A DNA stretch of 64,000 bases from Bradyrhizobium macuxiense (lineage in GTDB: Bacteria; Pseudomonadota; Alphaproteobacteria; Rhizobiales; Xanthobacteraceae): positions 1 through 64,000 of the forward strand of contig NZ_VITY01000004.1 in NCBI RefSeq assembly GCF_007993935.1, written 5' to 3'. The notes beneath the pieces were generated by a model that worked only from the letters and a program-made list of their open reading frames with translations, searched no databases and had not been told where the DNA came from. The position numbers were made by a program, and so were the translations under genes. Positions 46,327 through 55,540 of the stretch are shown here, in pieces. Each line of letters starts with the position of its first letter. Position 1 is the stretch's first letter.

Positions 46327-47752
46327 GTCCCGCCCCTACATCTTCTGGGGCCAGACCCAGTCGCTCTGCGAAACCTGCCTGACCCTGGTGCCGACCAAGA
46401 TCCAGATATCAGGCAACGAGGTCTGGCACGAGAAGCGCTGCAAGCAGCACGGCGTGCAGTCGACGCTGGTCTCGACCGACCAGGCCTATTGGCGGCTGTG
46501 CAAGGATTTCATCAAGCCCGGCGACCGGCCGCTCGCCTTCCAGCGTCACACCGAATTCGGCTGCCCCTATGATTGCGGACTGTGCCCGGACCATGAGCAG
46601 CACTCCTGCCTGGCGCTGATCGAGATCACCGAGCACTGCAATCTGACCTGCCCGGTGTGCTTTGCGGATTCCTCGCCGGCGCGCACCAGCTTTACGCCGC
46701 TGGCCAAGATCGAGAAGATGCTCGACGCGCTGGTGGCGAGCGAGGGCGAGCCTGACCTCGTGCAGATCTCCGGCGGCGAGCCGACGCTGCATCCGGATTT
46801 CTTCGCGATCCTGGATGCGGTGCGCGCTCGCCCGATCCGCCATGTCATGATCAACACCAACGGCCTCAGGATCGCGCGCGAGCCCGACTTCGTGGCCAAG
46901 CTCGCCGAGAACAAGCGCGGCCTTGAAGTCTACCTGCAATTCGATTCGCTGAAACGCGAGGCGCTGGTCAATCTGCGCGGCGCGGACCTGCGCAAGATCC
47001 GCCAGCAGGCGCTGGAGAATCTCGAACACTACGGCGTCTCGACCACGCTGGTCGCCACCATCAAGCGCGGCGTCAACGACGCCGAGATCGGCGACATCGT
47101 CCGCCATGCGCTGACCTGGACATGCGTCCGCGGCGTCACGCTGCAGCCGGTGCAGGACGCCGGACGTAACGAGAATTTCGACAAGAATACCGACCGCATC
47201 ATGCTCTCGGAGATTCGCCAGCACGTGATCGAGACCGGAGTGTTCGGCGACAAGGACATGATCCCGCTGCCGTGCAATCCCGAAAGCATCTCGATCGGCT
47301 ACGGCCTGCGCAATGCCGACAAGGTGCTGCCGCTGACCTCGCTGATCCCGCAGGAGCAGCTGGTTGCCGTGATGCCGAACACGATCAGCCCGGAGAAATA
47401 TCCGGTGTTGCGCGAAAAATTCGTGGATTTGTTCTCGCTGTCGTCAGGGCCGCTCAACACGTCGGATCGGGTCTGCGAATTGCTGTGCTGCCTGCCGAGC
47501 TTCGAGGTGCCGGAGGGCCTGACCTACGAGAACGTGTTCCGCGTAACCATCGTGCAGTTCCTCGACCGCTTCAATTTTTGCGTCGGCAACGTGAAGCGCA
47601 GCTGCATCCACTTCGTCACCGAAAGCGGCGTGATCATCCCGTTCGACACCTACAATCTGTTCTATCGCGACGGCAAGATCGAACGCATCCGCGCCGCGAT
47701 GGCCGGGCAGACCTATCGCGAGGCACCGCCAAGCGAGGATGTATCGCGATGA
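46307..47752 (+). CDS. Radical SAM protein resembling the Tes/MJ0619 family
   Basis: This 481-residue protein has a core radical SAM motif CNLTCPVC (about residues 111-118), a preceding FGCPYDCGLCPDHEQHSC cluster, and an N-terminal CETC pair with a later Cys. The extra Cys pattern followed directly by CLALIEITEHCNL resembles the MJ0619 / tetraether synthase (Tes) family, which couples lipid chains in archaea using several Fe-S clusters and a rubredoxin-like iron. Other motifs are QISGGEPTLHPDF and VMINTNGLRIA. Paired with an Lgt-like lipid protein, a membrane-lipid substrate is a reasonable inference. It overlaps both neighbours. Confidence 0.8.
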   Translation: MNAPLRKSRPYIFWGQTQSLCETCLTLVPTKIQISGNEVWHEKRCKQHGVQSTLVSTDQAYWRLCKDFIKPGDRPLAFQRHTEFGCPYDCGLCPDHEQHSCLALIEITEHCNLTCPVCFADSSPARTSFTPLAKIEKMLDALVASEGEPDLVQISGGEPTLHPDFFAILDAVRARPIRHVMINTNGLRIAREPDFVAKLAENKRGLEVYLQFDSLKREALVNLRGADLRKIRQQALENLEHYGVSTTLVATIKRGVNDAEIGDIVRHALTWTCVRGVTLQPVQDAGRNENFDKNTDRIMLSEIRQHVIETGVFGDKDMIPLPCNPESISIGYGLRNADKVLPLTSLIPQEQLVAVMPNTISPEKYPVLREKFVDLFSLSSGPLNTSDRVCELLCCLPSFEVPEGLTYENVFRVTIVQFLDRFNFCVGNVKRSCIHFVTESGVIIPFDTYNLFYRDGKIERIRAAMAGQTYREAPPSEDVSR

Positions 47753-48000
47753 GCGATACCGGCGCGCCCTCTTCGCCTCCGCCCCGCCCTGCGGAGCAGC
47801 GCAATGGCTGCCTGACCGCACTGATGATCGTCGCCGGCGGCATTCTGTTGCTGCCCGGCCTCTGCTCGCTGTTCTTCGTGTTTACCGGCATCGCCAACAT
47901 CAGCAACACGGCCGACCTTCAGTTCGTCGGCGGCTGCTTGCTTGTGGGGTGTCTCGGCGTGGCCCTGATCTGGTGGGCCATCCGCAGACCTGGACCCTAG
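47749..48000 (+). CDS. Small membrane protein with GC-LLLPGLC motif (paralogue A)
   Basis: This 83-residue protein has a short Pro-rich N-terminus (PSSPPPRP) and two hydrophobic helices. The first helix contains NGCLTALM...LLLPGLCSL. The ATG overlaps the stop of the radical SAM gene (ATGA), so it is translationally coupled. It is related to the three membrane proteins that follow by this helix. Function unknown. Confidence 0.75.
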   Translation: MSDTGAPSSPPPRPAEQRNGCLTALMIVAGGILLLPGLCSLFFVFTGIANISNTADLQFVGGCLLVGCLGVALIWWAIRRPGP

Positions 48001-48040
48001 GGACGGCTGGCATCGCGAACCTATTGGTGGACCAACAGCC

Positions 48041-48322
48041 ATGAGCGAGACAAATCCGCCCCCCCTGCCGCCTGCGCCAGCACAGCCGCCCCACGAATAC
48101 GTCCCTCCGCCGCTGCCGCCACGACGCGGCGGCTGCGCGACCGCCTTCATGGCGCTGTTCGGGGTGTTCCTGCTGCTGCCCGGCCTCTGCGCCCTCCTGT
48201 TCGGGTTCGGCGTCCTGAGCGAGTCGAAAACCGATCCCTCCATTCTCTTCCTGATCCTGCTCGGGCTCGCGGTCTGTTTTGCCGGCGTGATGCTGATCCG
48301 CGCCGCGATCAAGGGGGGCTGA
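48041..48322 (+). CDS. Small membrane protein with GC-LLLPGLC motif (paralogue B)
   Basis: This 93-residue protein has a Pro-rich N-terminus (PPPLPPAPAQPP) and two hydrophobic helices, the first with GGCATAFM...LLLPGLCALLFG. It begins 40 bp after paralogue A and shares its layout. No known domain. Confidence 0.75.
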   Translation: MSETNPPPLPPAPAQPPHEYVPPPLPPRRGGCATAFMALFGVFLLLPGLCALLFGFGVLSESKTDPSILFLILLGLAVCFAGVMLIRAAIKGG

Positions 48323-48355
48323 CGCTGCTCGACAGAAATCCGGACCTGACGGGTC

Positions 48356-48481
48356 ATGAGTGACGCCAATCGACCGCCGATCCCCAAGGAGCGCTGGAAG
48401 GGTCCGCCCGAAGGCCCGCCGGACCATGTGAGACCGCTGGTTCGCGCGCCGGGAGCGGCTACACGACGTCGTCACTCGTGA
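48356..48481 (+). CDS. Short Pro-rich reading frame, possibly the detached start of paralogue C
   Basis: These 41 codons start MSDANRPPIPKERWKG, like the MSD/MSE/MSN Pro-rich starts of the neighbouring small membrane proteins. It ends in TGA overlapping the GTG start of the next frame (GTGA). It may be a coupled leader peptide, or the true N-terminus of paralogue C separated by a frameshift near 48450. The downstream frame is open back to 48364, which supports the frameshift idea. Confidence 0.45.
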   Translation: MSDANRPPIPKERWKGPPEGPPDHVRPLVRAPGAATRRRHS

Positions 48482-49098
48482 TCGCCGGTCTCGTGCTGGC
48501 GATGGTTGGACTTGGCTGCCTGATCCTTTGGTTGATCCTAAGCGGTGGCACCATCGGTGCCAACATCGGCATCTTGTTCGGTGGCTTACTCACGGGCGTT
48601 TGCGGCCTCGTCCTGATCCAGCTGACCGGCCGTCAACCGGTCATTGAGCAAACCGAGACATCATCGGGCGGATGCCTGTGGGCGCTCATGGCGCTGTCCG
48701 GAAGCCTGATGCTCATTCCCGGACTCTGCTCGCTGCTGTTCGGCATGGGCTATCTCGACAGCCCGATCGCCGGCACTGGACTCTTTTCTGACGGGTACTT
48801 CACGATTTTCCTGACCGGTGCGCTGATCGGCGCAATCGGCGTTGGGCTGCTCCGCTGGGTCATCGTCCGTGCGCCCCTGTTGGCTGGCATCACAATGGTG
48901 GTCGGCACCGTCCTGGTGCTGCTTGGCTTCTATGTGGCGCTTTTCGGCGCCAGCCGCGGCCACGTGCGCGTCTTGTTGGTAATCGGCCTGCCAGCTGCGA
49001 CCGCCGGAATTCTCTTCCTCCGGAACGCCATGCAGCGCCGCCTCCGCGACGGGCCGGATCATTCTGGTCTGGACCTGGCCCCACCCAACCATGAATAA
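48478..49098 (+). CDS. Six-helix membrane protein containing the GC-LLPGLC motif (paralogue C)
   Basis: This 206-residue protein has about six hydrophobic segments. The third (GGCLWALM...LIPGLCSLLFG) repeats the motif of the smaller paralogues, so the protein looks like a two- or three-unit duplication. The GTG start is taken because it overlaps the preceding stop, but the real N-terminus may lie in the 48356 frame. Function unknown. Confidence 0.68.
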   Translation: MIAGLVLAMVGLGCLILWLILSGGTIGANIGILFGGLLTGVCGLVLIQLTGRQPVIEQTETSSGGCLWALMALSGSLMLIPGLCSLLFGMGYLDSPIAGTGLFSDGYFTIFLTGALIGAIGVGLLRWVIVRAPLLAGITMVVGTVLVLLGFYVALFGASRGHVRVLLVIGLPAATAGILFLRNAMQRRLRDGPDHSGLDLAPPNHE

Positions 49099-49146
49099 AT
49101 CAATCGAGAGGTCCGCCTTGGACGCAGAAGATAGATCGCGACATCG

Positions 49147-49386
49147 ATGAGCAATTCCGATCAGCCGCCATCGACAGAGCCGCCGCGGCAAGAGCCACGG
49201 CTGCCGCCCGGCTGCACGATCTTCATGCTGATCGTCGGGGTACTTCTGCTGGTCCCGGGCGCCCTCTGCGTGGTCCTCAATGTCACTCTGGGCGGGTCCG
49301 GTGACCCGCTCACCGGGGTGTCGGTACTGGTGACGCTTGTTGGGCTCGGGTTGATCGTGTTCGCGCGTTCTCAGAAACGAGGCTGA
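49147..49386 (+). CDS. Small membrane protein with GC-LLVPGALC motif (paralogue D)
   Basis: This 79-residue protein has a Pro/Glu-rich N-terminus (MSNSDQPPSTEPPRQEP) and two hydrophobic helices, the first with PGCTIFML...LLLVPGALC. It is the most diverged of the four and the last of the run. A terminator lies about 120 bp downstream. Confidence 0.72.
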   Translation: MSNSDQPPSTEPPRQEPRLPPGCTIFMLIVGVLLLVPGALCVVLNVTLGGSGDPLTGVSVLVTLVGLGLIVFARSQKRG

Positions 49387-49457
49387 ATCGCCCCCGAAAA
49401 GGCCCCCAAAACCGGCTTCCGGAACCAAAATCGGCCACCCAAACCGCCAATAAACCG

Positions 49458-49485
49458 TTGTTTTTTGGCGTTTTCTGACTATATT
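49458..49485 (+). promoter_or_regulatory. Possible sigma-70-type promoter for typA
   Basis: TTGTTT and TATATT are separated by 16 bp, with a predicted transcript start near 49492. This would place the hairpin at 49505-49533 at the very front of the typA leader. Confidence 0.35.
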
Positions 49486-49504
49486 GCGCCGCAACGCACG
49501 AGGT

Positions 49505-49533
49505 GCCCGGTCCGCTGACCGGGCTTCCTTTTT
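49505..49533 (+). terminator. Rho-independent terminator between the small-membrane-protein run and typA
   Basis: A perfect stem GCCCGGT / ACCGGGC with a 6-base loop is followed by TTCCTTTTT. It ends the operon that begins with the Lgt-like gene. If the typA promoter is upstream of it, it could instead act as a leader attenuator. Confidence 0.8.
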
Positions 49534-49668
49534 GGGGTGATGCGTCCCCGTCAAATTTCTTGGGTATGAGCGTGATCCGGGCCCCTGATGGGCCACGCGA
49601 GCGAGCGGCCGGCCAAACTGGTCCGGCGAGATCGCGCATCTGACCATTGCACGACCAGAAGAAGAGCC

Positions 49669-51495
<1,827 letters not shown>

Positions 51496-51501
51496 GCACT
51501 C

Positions 51502-51644
51502 TGTCATGCCCCGGCATCGGGTCGGCGCGAAGCGCCGCCCGATGACTAAACGCCTCCGGGGGCATCCAGTACGCCGCGGCCTATCGGTTCAATCACAACC
51601 GTCTCTGGAATACTGGATCGCCCGCTTTCGCGGGCGATGACAGT
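51502..51644. repeat. Composite palindromic repeat region
   Basis: Inverted arms TGTCATGCCC and ATCGCCCGC...GCGGGCGATGACA enclose a GTCGGCGCGAAGCGCCGCCC-GATGAC unit like that nested at 33180-33300, plus a CCAGTA / TACTGG inverted pair. No gene is present in the 51496-51694 gap. Confidence 0.65.
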
Positions 51645-51694
51645 TATGCGCGCGGCGGCTTCAGGCCCGGCGGCGAACGTGCTAGAGCCGGGGC

Positions 51695-52945
51695 ATGAGT
51701 TCGCTTCCCTCCACGGTCGATGTTGCCATCATCGGCGCAGGCGCCGCAGGCCTCGGCGCCGCGCATGCGCTGAAGGGCACCGGCCTATCCGCCATCGTGC
51801 TGGAAGCCCGCGACCGGCTCGGCGGCCGCGCGCATACGATCCAGGCCGCGCCAGATGTGGTGTTCGACGTCGGCTGCGGCTGGCTGCATTCGGCCGACCA
51901 GAACAGCTTTGTCGGCATCGCCAGGCAACTCGACTTCGAACTCAACAAGGACCTGCCGCCATGGCGTGAGCGCGCCTATGGCAAGGCATTCCCGCAGGCC
52001 GACCGCGACGCCTTCATGCTTGCGCTCGACGAGTTCTACGATCGCCTCGAAGAGGCGGCGCGCGGCGGCAAGGACGGCTCGGCCGATCGCTACCTCGAGC
52101 CCGGCAACCGCTGGAACCCGATGATCGATGCGATCTCGACCTATGTGAATGGCTGCGAGCTCGACCAGCTTTCGATCCTCGACTTCGACGCCTATGAGGA
52201 CAGCAACGTCAATTGGCGGGTGCGGCGTGGCTATGGCGCGTTGGTCGCGGCCTACGGCGAACAAGTATCGGTCGCGCTGAATTGCGAGGTCCGGCTGATC
52301 GATCACTCCGGCAAGCGGATCCGCATCGAGACCTCGCGCGGCGTGCTGGAGGCGGACAAGGTGATCGTCACCGTGCCGACCAACCTGATTGCCGATGAAG
52401 CGATCCGCTTTTCGCCTGCGCTGCCCGACAAGCTCGATGCCGCGCGCGGCCTGCCGCTCGGCCTCGCCGACAAGGTGACCTTGGCGCTCGCCGAGGCCGA
52501 GGCGCTGCCGAGGGAAGGCAATCTGCGCGGCGCCACCATGCGCACCGAGATGGGCACCTACCACATCCGCCCGTTCGGCCAGCCCTGCATCGAGGGCTTC
52601 TTCGGCGGCCGTTTTGCGCAAGCGCTCGAAGATGCCGGCGACGGCGCCATCGCCGCGCACAGCATCGACGAGATCGTCTCCTTCCTCGGCAATGATTTCC
52701 GCCGCAAGCTCAAGCCGCTCAGCGAATCCCGCTGGGCCCACGACCCGTTCGCCCGCGGCTCCTACTCGCACGCGCTGCCCGGCCACGCCGACAAGCGCGC
52801 CGTGCTGGCCGCCCCGGTCGACGGCCGTCTGTTCTTCGCGGGCGAAGCGACATCGCCGCATTTCTTCTCGACGGCGCATGGCGCGCGGGACAGCGGTGAG
52901 CGAGCGGCGAAGGAAGTGTTGAGTACCCTGTCAGACATCGAGTGA
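51695..52945 (+). CDS. FAD-dependent amine-oxidase-like oxidoreductase
   Basis: This 416-residue protein of the flavin monoamine oxidase superfamily has N-terminal Rossmann motif DVAIIGAGAAGLGAA, then VLEARDRLGGRAHT. The C-terminal FAD-binding block is RLFFAGEATSPHFFSTAHGARDSGERAA. It probably oxidises an amine in the cytoplasm; the substrate is unknown. GAGCC before the ATG is a weak ribosome site. Confidence 0.88.
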   Translation: MSSLPSTVDVAIIGAGAAGLGAAHALKGTGLSAIVLEARDRLGGRAHTIQAAPDVVFDVGCGWLHSADQNSFVGIARQLDFELNKDLPPWRERAYGKAFPQADRDAFMLALDEFYDRLEEAARGGKDGSADRYLEPGNRWNPMIDAISTYVNGCELDQLSILDFDAYEDSNVNWRVRRGYGALVAAYGEQVSVALNCEVRLIDHSGKRIRIETSRGVLEADKVIVTVPTNLIADEAIRFSPALPDKLDAARGLPLGLADKVTLALAEAEALPREGNLRGATMRTEMGTYHIRPFGQPCIEGFFGGRFAQALEDAGDGAIAAHSIDEIVSFLGNDFRRKLKPLSESRWAHDPFARGSYSHALPGHADKRAVLAAPVDGRLFFAGEATSPHFFSTAHGARDSGERAAKEVLSTLSDIE

Positions 52946-52949
52946 GCCT

Positions 52950-52979
52950 TTGACAGAACATACCATGAACAACTATACA
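52950..52979 (+). promoter_or_regulatory. Strong sigma-70-type promoter of the restriction-modification unit
   Basis: TTGACA and TATACA are 18 bp apart, giving a start near 52985. This near-consensus promoter immediately precedes the operator at 52982-53021 and the HTH-methyltransferase gene. Confidence 0.75.
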
Positions 52980-52981
52980 TT

Positions 52982-53021
52982 CTGGGACGAATCGCTGACA
53001 AGTTGTCCATTACTGTCCCAG
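52982..53021 (+). promoter_or_regulatory. Candidate autoregulatory operator of the HTH-methyltransferase
   Basis: A perfect 11-bp palindrome GACAAGTTGTC (52997-53007) sits nearly at the centre of a wider inverted repeat CTGGGAC / GTCCCAG (52982-52988, 53015-53021). The core closely resembles the GGACAAATTGTCC site that I recall as the operator bound by the HTH part of M.SsoII. It overlaps the predicted transcript start, suiting repression. Confidence 0.72.
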
Positions 53022-53035
53022 CACAAGAGTTGCTC

Positions 53036-53281
53036 ATGGCTCGCTCCCACCATTCGGTCGAATTCGAAGAACTCCGACTGAAAACGGGGCTCACGCGAGC
53101 CGAAACGGCAAATTTGCTCGGCGTTACGGAACGCACTGTCGTTCGGTATGAGGGTGGTGAATCGCGCCCCTCTCCGATCGCGATCAAGTGGCTGCAGGAT
53201 TATCTAGCCAGATTGCCGGAGAAACGGCAGAAACCTGCCGCCTTCCGATTCGTCGACCTGTTCGCTGGCATATCCTTGTAG
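53036..53281 (+). CDS. 81-residue HTH peptide made in the present orientation
   Basis: As the DNA stands, translation from 53036 gives the XRE-like HTH (LRLKTGLTRAETANLLGVTE, then RTVVRYEGGESRPSPIAIKW), runs through DLFAGI and stops three codons later (ISL, TAG). This fragment keeps the presumed operator-binding domain and could still repress the promoter at 52950, like a free controller protein. Whether it is stable is not known. Confidence 0.6.
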   Translation: MARSHHSVEFEELRLKTGLTRAETANLLGVTERTVVRYEGGESRPSPIAIKWLQDYLARLPEKRQKPAAFRFVDLFAGISL

Positions 53282-53907
53282 TCCTGCAAATATCTCCAGA
53301 GGTGCGCAGTCAACGTATACTTCGGATCGACGCTCTCATTGAGGTCTAGGATTGATCCAAGCTTTGGACCTTGGTCTGGAACGACGAGACGATCGAAGTC
53401 AAACCGGCTCTCTCGTTTGAATCCCACAATGAAAATGCGCTCGCGTTTTTGTGGCACCCAAGGAGCGGAGCTAATGACCCTATGATGGATTTCATACCCA
53501 AGTTCATTGCGAAGCACGTTCTCGATCGTTGCAAACGTGCGCCCCTTGTCGTGTCGCTGAAGGTTCTTGACGTTCTCCAGGAGAAAGGCGTGCGGTCGAT
53601 GATGCGCGATGATCTGGGCAAGGTCAAAGAAGAGGGTGCCTTGGGTATCGCAGAGAAAGCCGTGCGGCCTTCCCAAGGCGTTCTTCTTTGAGACGCCGGC
53701 AATCGAAAATGGCTGACAGGGAAATCCGGCGAGCAACACATCGTGTGCTGGAATTAACGAAGGGTCCTTGGAATACTCCCGGATATCACCTGCAATCGGA
53801 TGATCGCTTCCGAAGTTTTCCCGGTAGGTGATCTGGCTGTACTTGTCCCATTCGGATGTAAAGACACACTGTCCTCCGATTGCGTCGAATCCCAGTCTCA
53901 GCCCGCC
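53273..53907 (-). other. 635-bp inverted segment inside the methyltransferase gene
   Basis: Breakpoints are both at a TA dinucleotide (53271-53272 and 53908-53909). Reversing the interval changes ATA-TCC on the left to ATA-GGC-GGG (DLFAGI-GG) and joins GAT-AAA on the right (DYKDKHQ). Both junctions are exactly in frame, with no base lost or gained. No long inverted repeat is seen at the ends, and no recombinase gene is in the window. Confidence 0.92.
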
Positions 53908-54290
53908 TAAACATCAGGCGAAGGGCAATGGTTTCGGTTACAGCCTGTTTGGACCGGACGATGTAGCTCGCACGCTCTCCGCCCGATACTTCAAGGACGG
54001 ATCCGAGGTGTTGGTTGCCCAATCGAGAAAGAGGCCGCGTCGTCTAACTCCGCGCGAATGCGCCCGTCTTATGGGCTTCCGTCACGTTGATGGATCAGAT
54101 TACCGCATTCCCGTCTCAGACACTCAGGCCTATCGGCAATTTGGCAATGCAGTTGTTGTCCCGGTGGTGGCCGCCGTCGCCGAACTGATGAAGCCGCACA
54201 TCCTTGCGGCAATCGAACATCGGGCGATGAGAGAGCCCGTCAAGCAGCCCGAGCTACCGTTCGTTCGGGAAAGGGATCAGGTTTTCGCCT

Positions 54291-55535
54291 ATGGCTGACG
54301 TCGTTTCGGCCGAGGTCCGAAGCCGAATGATGGCCGGTAAAGATGTTGATGACTGGATCGTAGAGAATAAGAAGAAATCCGCGTACTGGATCGGAAAGCG
54401 GCTTTCGTCAAACGACACAGGCCTTACGGGAAATCATCAATACGGGCCGCTCATCGTAAAGACCGCCCTCTTCAGATTGTTTCCCAAGCTCTCCGCAATA
54501 GAGCCCTCCGTTACGGAAGATCATTTTAGTTTGGAGATCGATTCGCACGCCCACTCGTCCTATGCCCGAGCAGTTTGGTACAAGAGCAAAAATGAGGGAC
54601 GTTTCACGAACCTCGGCGGGACCAGATCGCCTCTTCTCGATCCGGAAAATACAGGTGGCCTCGCGGTCTTCGCCTTTCGTCTTGATCCATCGGGCAAGGT
54701 CCTTGAGGGACGCGCTTGGGTTTGCAGGAGCCCGTCAGAGGAAGACAGATTTGAAGCGCTGATCGGACCTGTGGAGCCGCGCGAGTTCGTGATCTGGGAG
54801 AACGCTGAAGTCTCGTATGCCCACCTTGGAAGATCGGAAACTCAATCAACATGCTGGCTTGATTACGACGAGATTCCTCGAGAATGGCTGCAGAAGTTTC
54901 CCACCGGTCAACAGATCCTGACGAAGGTAATTGAGAGACGCGCGGCGAAAGGTACGCCTGATCAACTATTGATGCAGCGCCGCAAATGCGAGTACGAAAT
55001 GTTCCAAAGTATAGAGGAAGCCACATTCCTACCGAAACTAACACCTGGTTTTAAGTCCGTTTCATCCTTCACTGCTTTGGCGCAATCTATTCTCCAAAGC
55101 AGAAAGTCTCGCGCTGGAAACTCACTGGAATTGCACGCTCGCCAGATTTTCGAGGAGAGTGGTTTGAGGTCAGGCCAACAGTATTCTCATAAGCCAAAGA
55201 TCGACGGCAACCCGGACTTCATTTTTCCATCGGCCGCTGCATACTCGGACTTGCATTTTCCGACTGCCAGTCTTCGCATGCTCGCCGCTAAGACGACCTG
55301 CAAGGATCGTTGGCGTCAGGTCACAAAGGAAGCAAAGCGTCTTACGGAACGACATCTGCTAACGTTGCAAGTCGGAGTAACGGAATCGCAGTTCGCGGAG
55401 ATGTCCGAAGCCGGGGTACGCTTGGTAGTTCCGACCGAGCTCCACAAGGCATATCCGGCAAAGGTGAGGACGAAATTGATTAGCCTCGAGAGCTTCATAA
55501 AGGGCATTACGAAGTTGAAGCCCTACAAGCCGTAG
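54291..55535 (+). CDS. EcoRII-like type II restriction endonuclease
   Basis: This 414-residue protein is close to EcoRII in length. The C-terminal catalytic domain is recognisable: [20 protein letters not shown], then PDFIFPS, then [14 protein letters not shown] (PD-(D/E)xK type), [14 protein letters not shown] and [11 protein letters not shown]. The N-terminal half would be the effector/DNA-binding domain. It presumably cuts at the sequence protected by the upstream methyltransferase. Its ATG overlaps the methyltransferase stop by 8 bp, so expression is probably coupled. All expected blocks look intact. G+C is lower than its neighbours, indicating transfer. Confidence 0.88.
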   Translation: MADVVSAEVRSRMMAGKDVDDWIVENKKKSAYWIGKRLSSNDTGLTGNHQYGPLIVKTALFRLFPKLSAIEPSVTEDHFSLEIDSHAHSSYARAVWYKSKNEGRFTNLGGTRSPLLDPENTGGLAVFAFRLDPSGKVLEGRAWVCRSPSEEDRFEALIGPVEPREFVIWENAEVSYAHLGRSETQSTCWLDYDEIPREWLQKFPTGQQILTKVIERRAAKGTPDQLLMQRRKCEYEMFQSIEEATFLPKLTPGFKSVSSFTALAQSILQSRKSRAGNSLELHARQIFEESGLRSGQQYSHKPKIDGNPDFIFPSAAAYSDLHFPTASLRMLAAKTTCKDRWRQVTKEAKRLTERHLLTLQVGVTESQFAEMSEAGVRLVVPTELHKAYPAKVRTKLISLESFIKGITKLKPYKP

Positions 55536-55540
55536 TCGGC

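Larger units (their letters stand above)
53036..54298 (+). pseudogene. Cytosine-5 DNA methyltransferase with N-terminal HTH, broken by an internal inversion
   Basis: The gene reads in three pieces: an HTH and the start of SAM motif I on the plus strand (53036-53272, ending DLFAGI); the middle of the enzyme on the minus strand (53273-53907, with motif I end GGLRLGFD, motif IV GFPCQPFSIAG, motif VI ENVKNL and motif VIII QKRER); and the C-terminal part on the plus strand again (from [12 protein letters not shown], with [12 protein letters not shown] of the target domain, [13 protein letters not shown] and QFGNAV of motifs IX-X). Turning the middle back joins all three in frame into 420 codons without a stop. 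It resembles Dcm/M.EcoRII/M.SsoII enzymes (CCNGG/CCWGG-type sites). It lies upstream of an EcoRII-like nuclease and is lower in G+C than its surroundings. Confidence 0.92.

Noticed and set aside
53200..53739. Stand-alone minus-strand methyltransferase gene
   Set aside because: It covers only the enzyme's middle and runs out into antisense of the HTH part; it is the inverted core, not a separate gene.
53828..54298. Independent gene starting at 53828
   Set aside because: Its first 27 codons lie inside the inverted segment and resemble nothing; the rest is the methyltransferase C-terminus, so it is a fragment.
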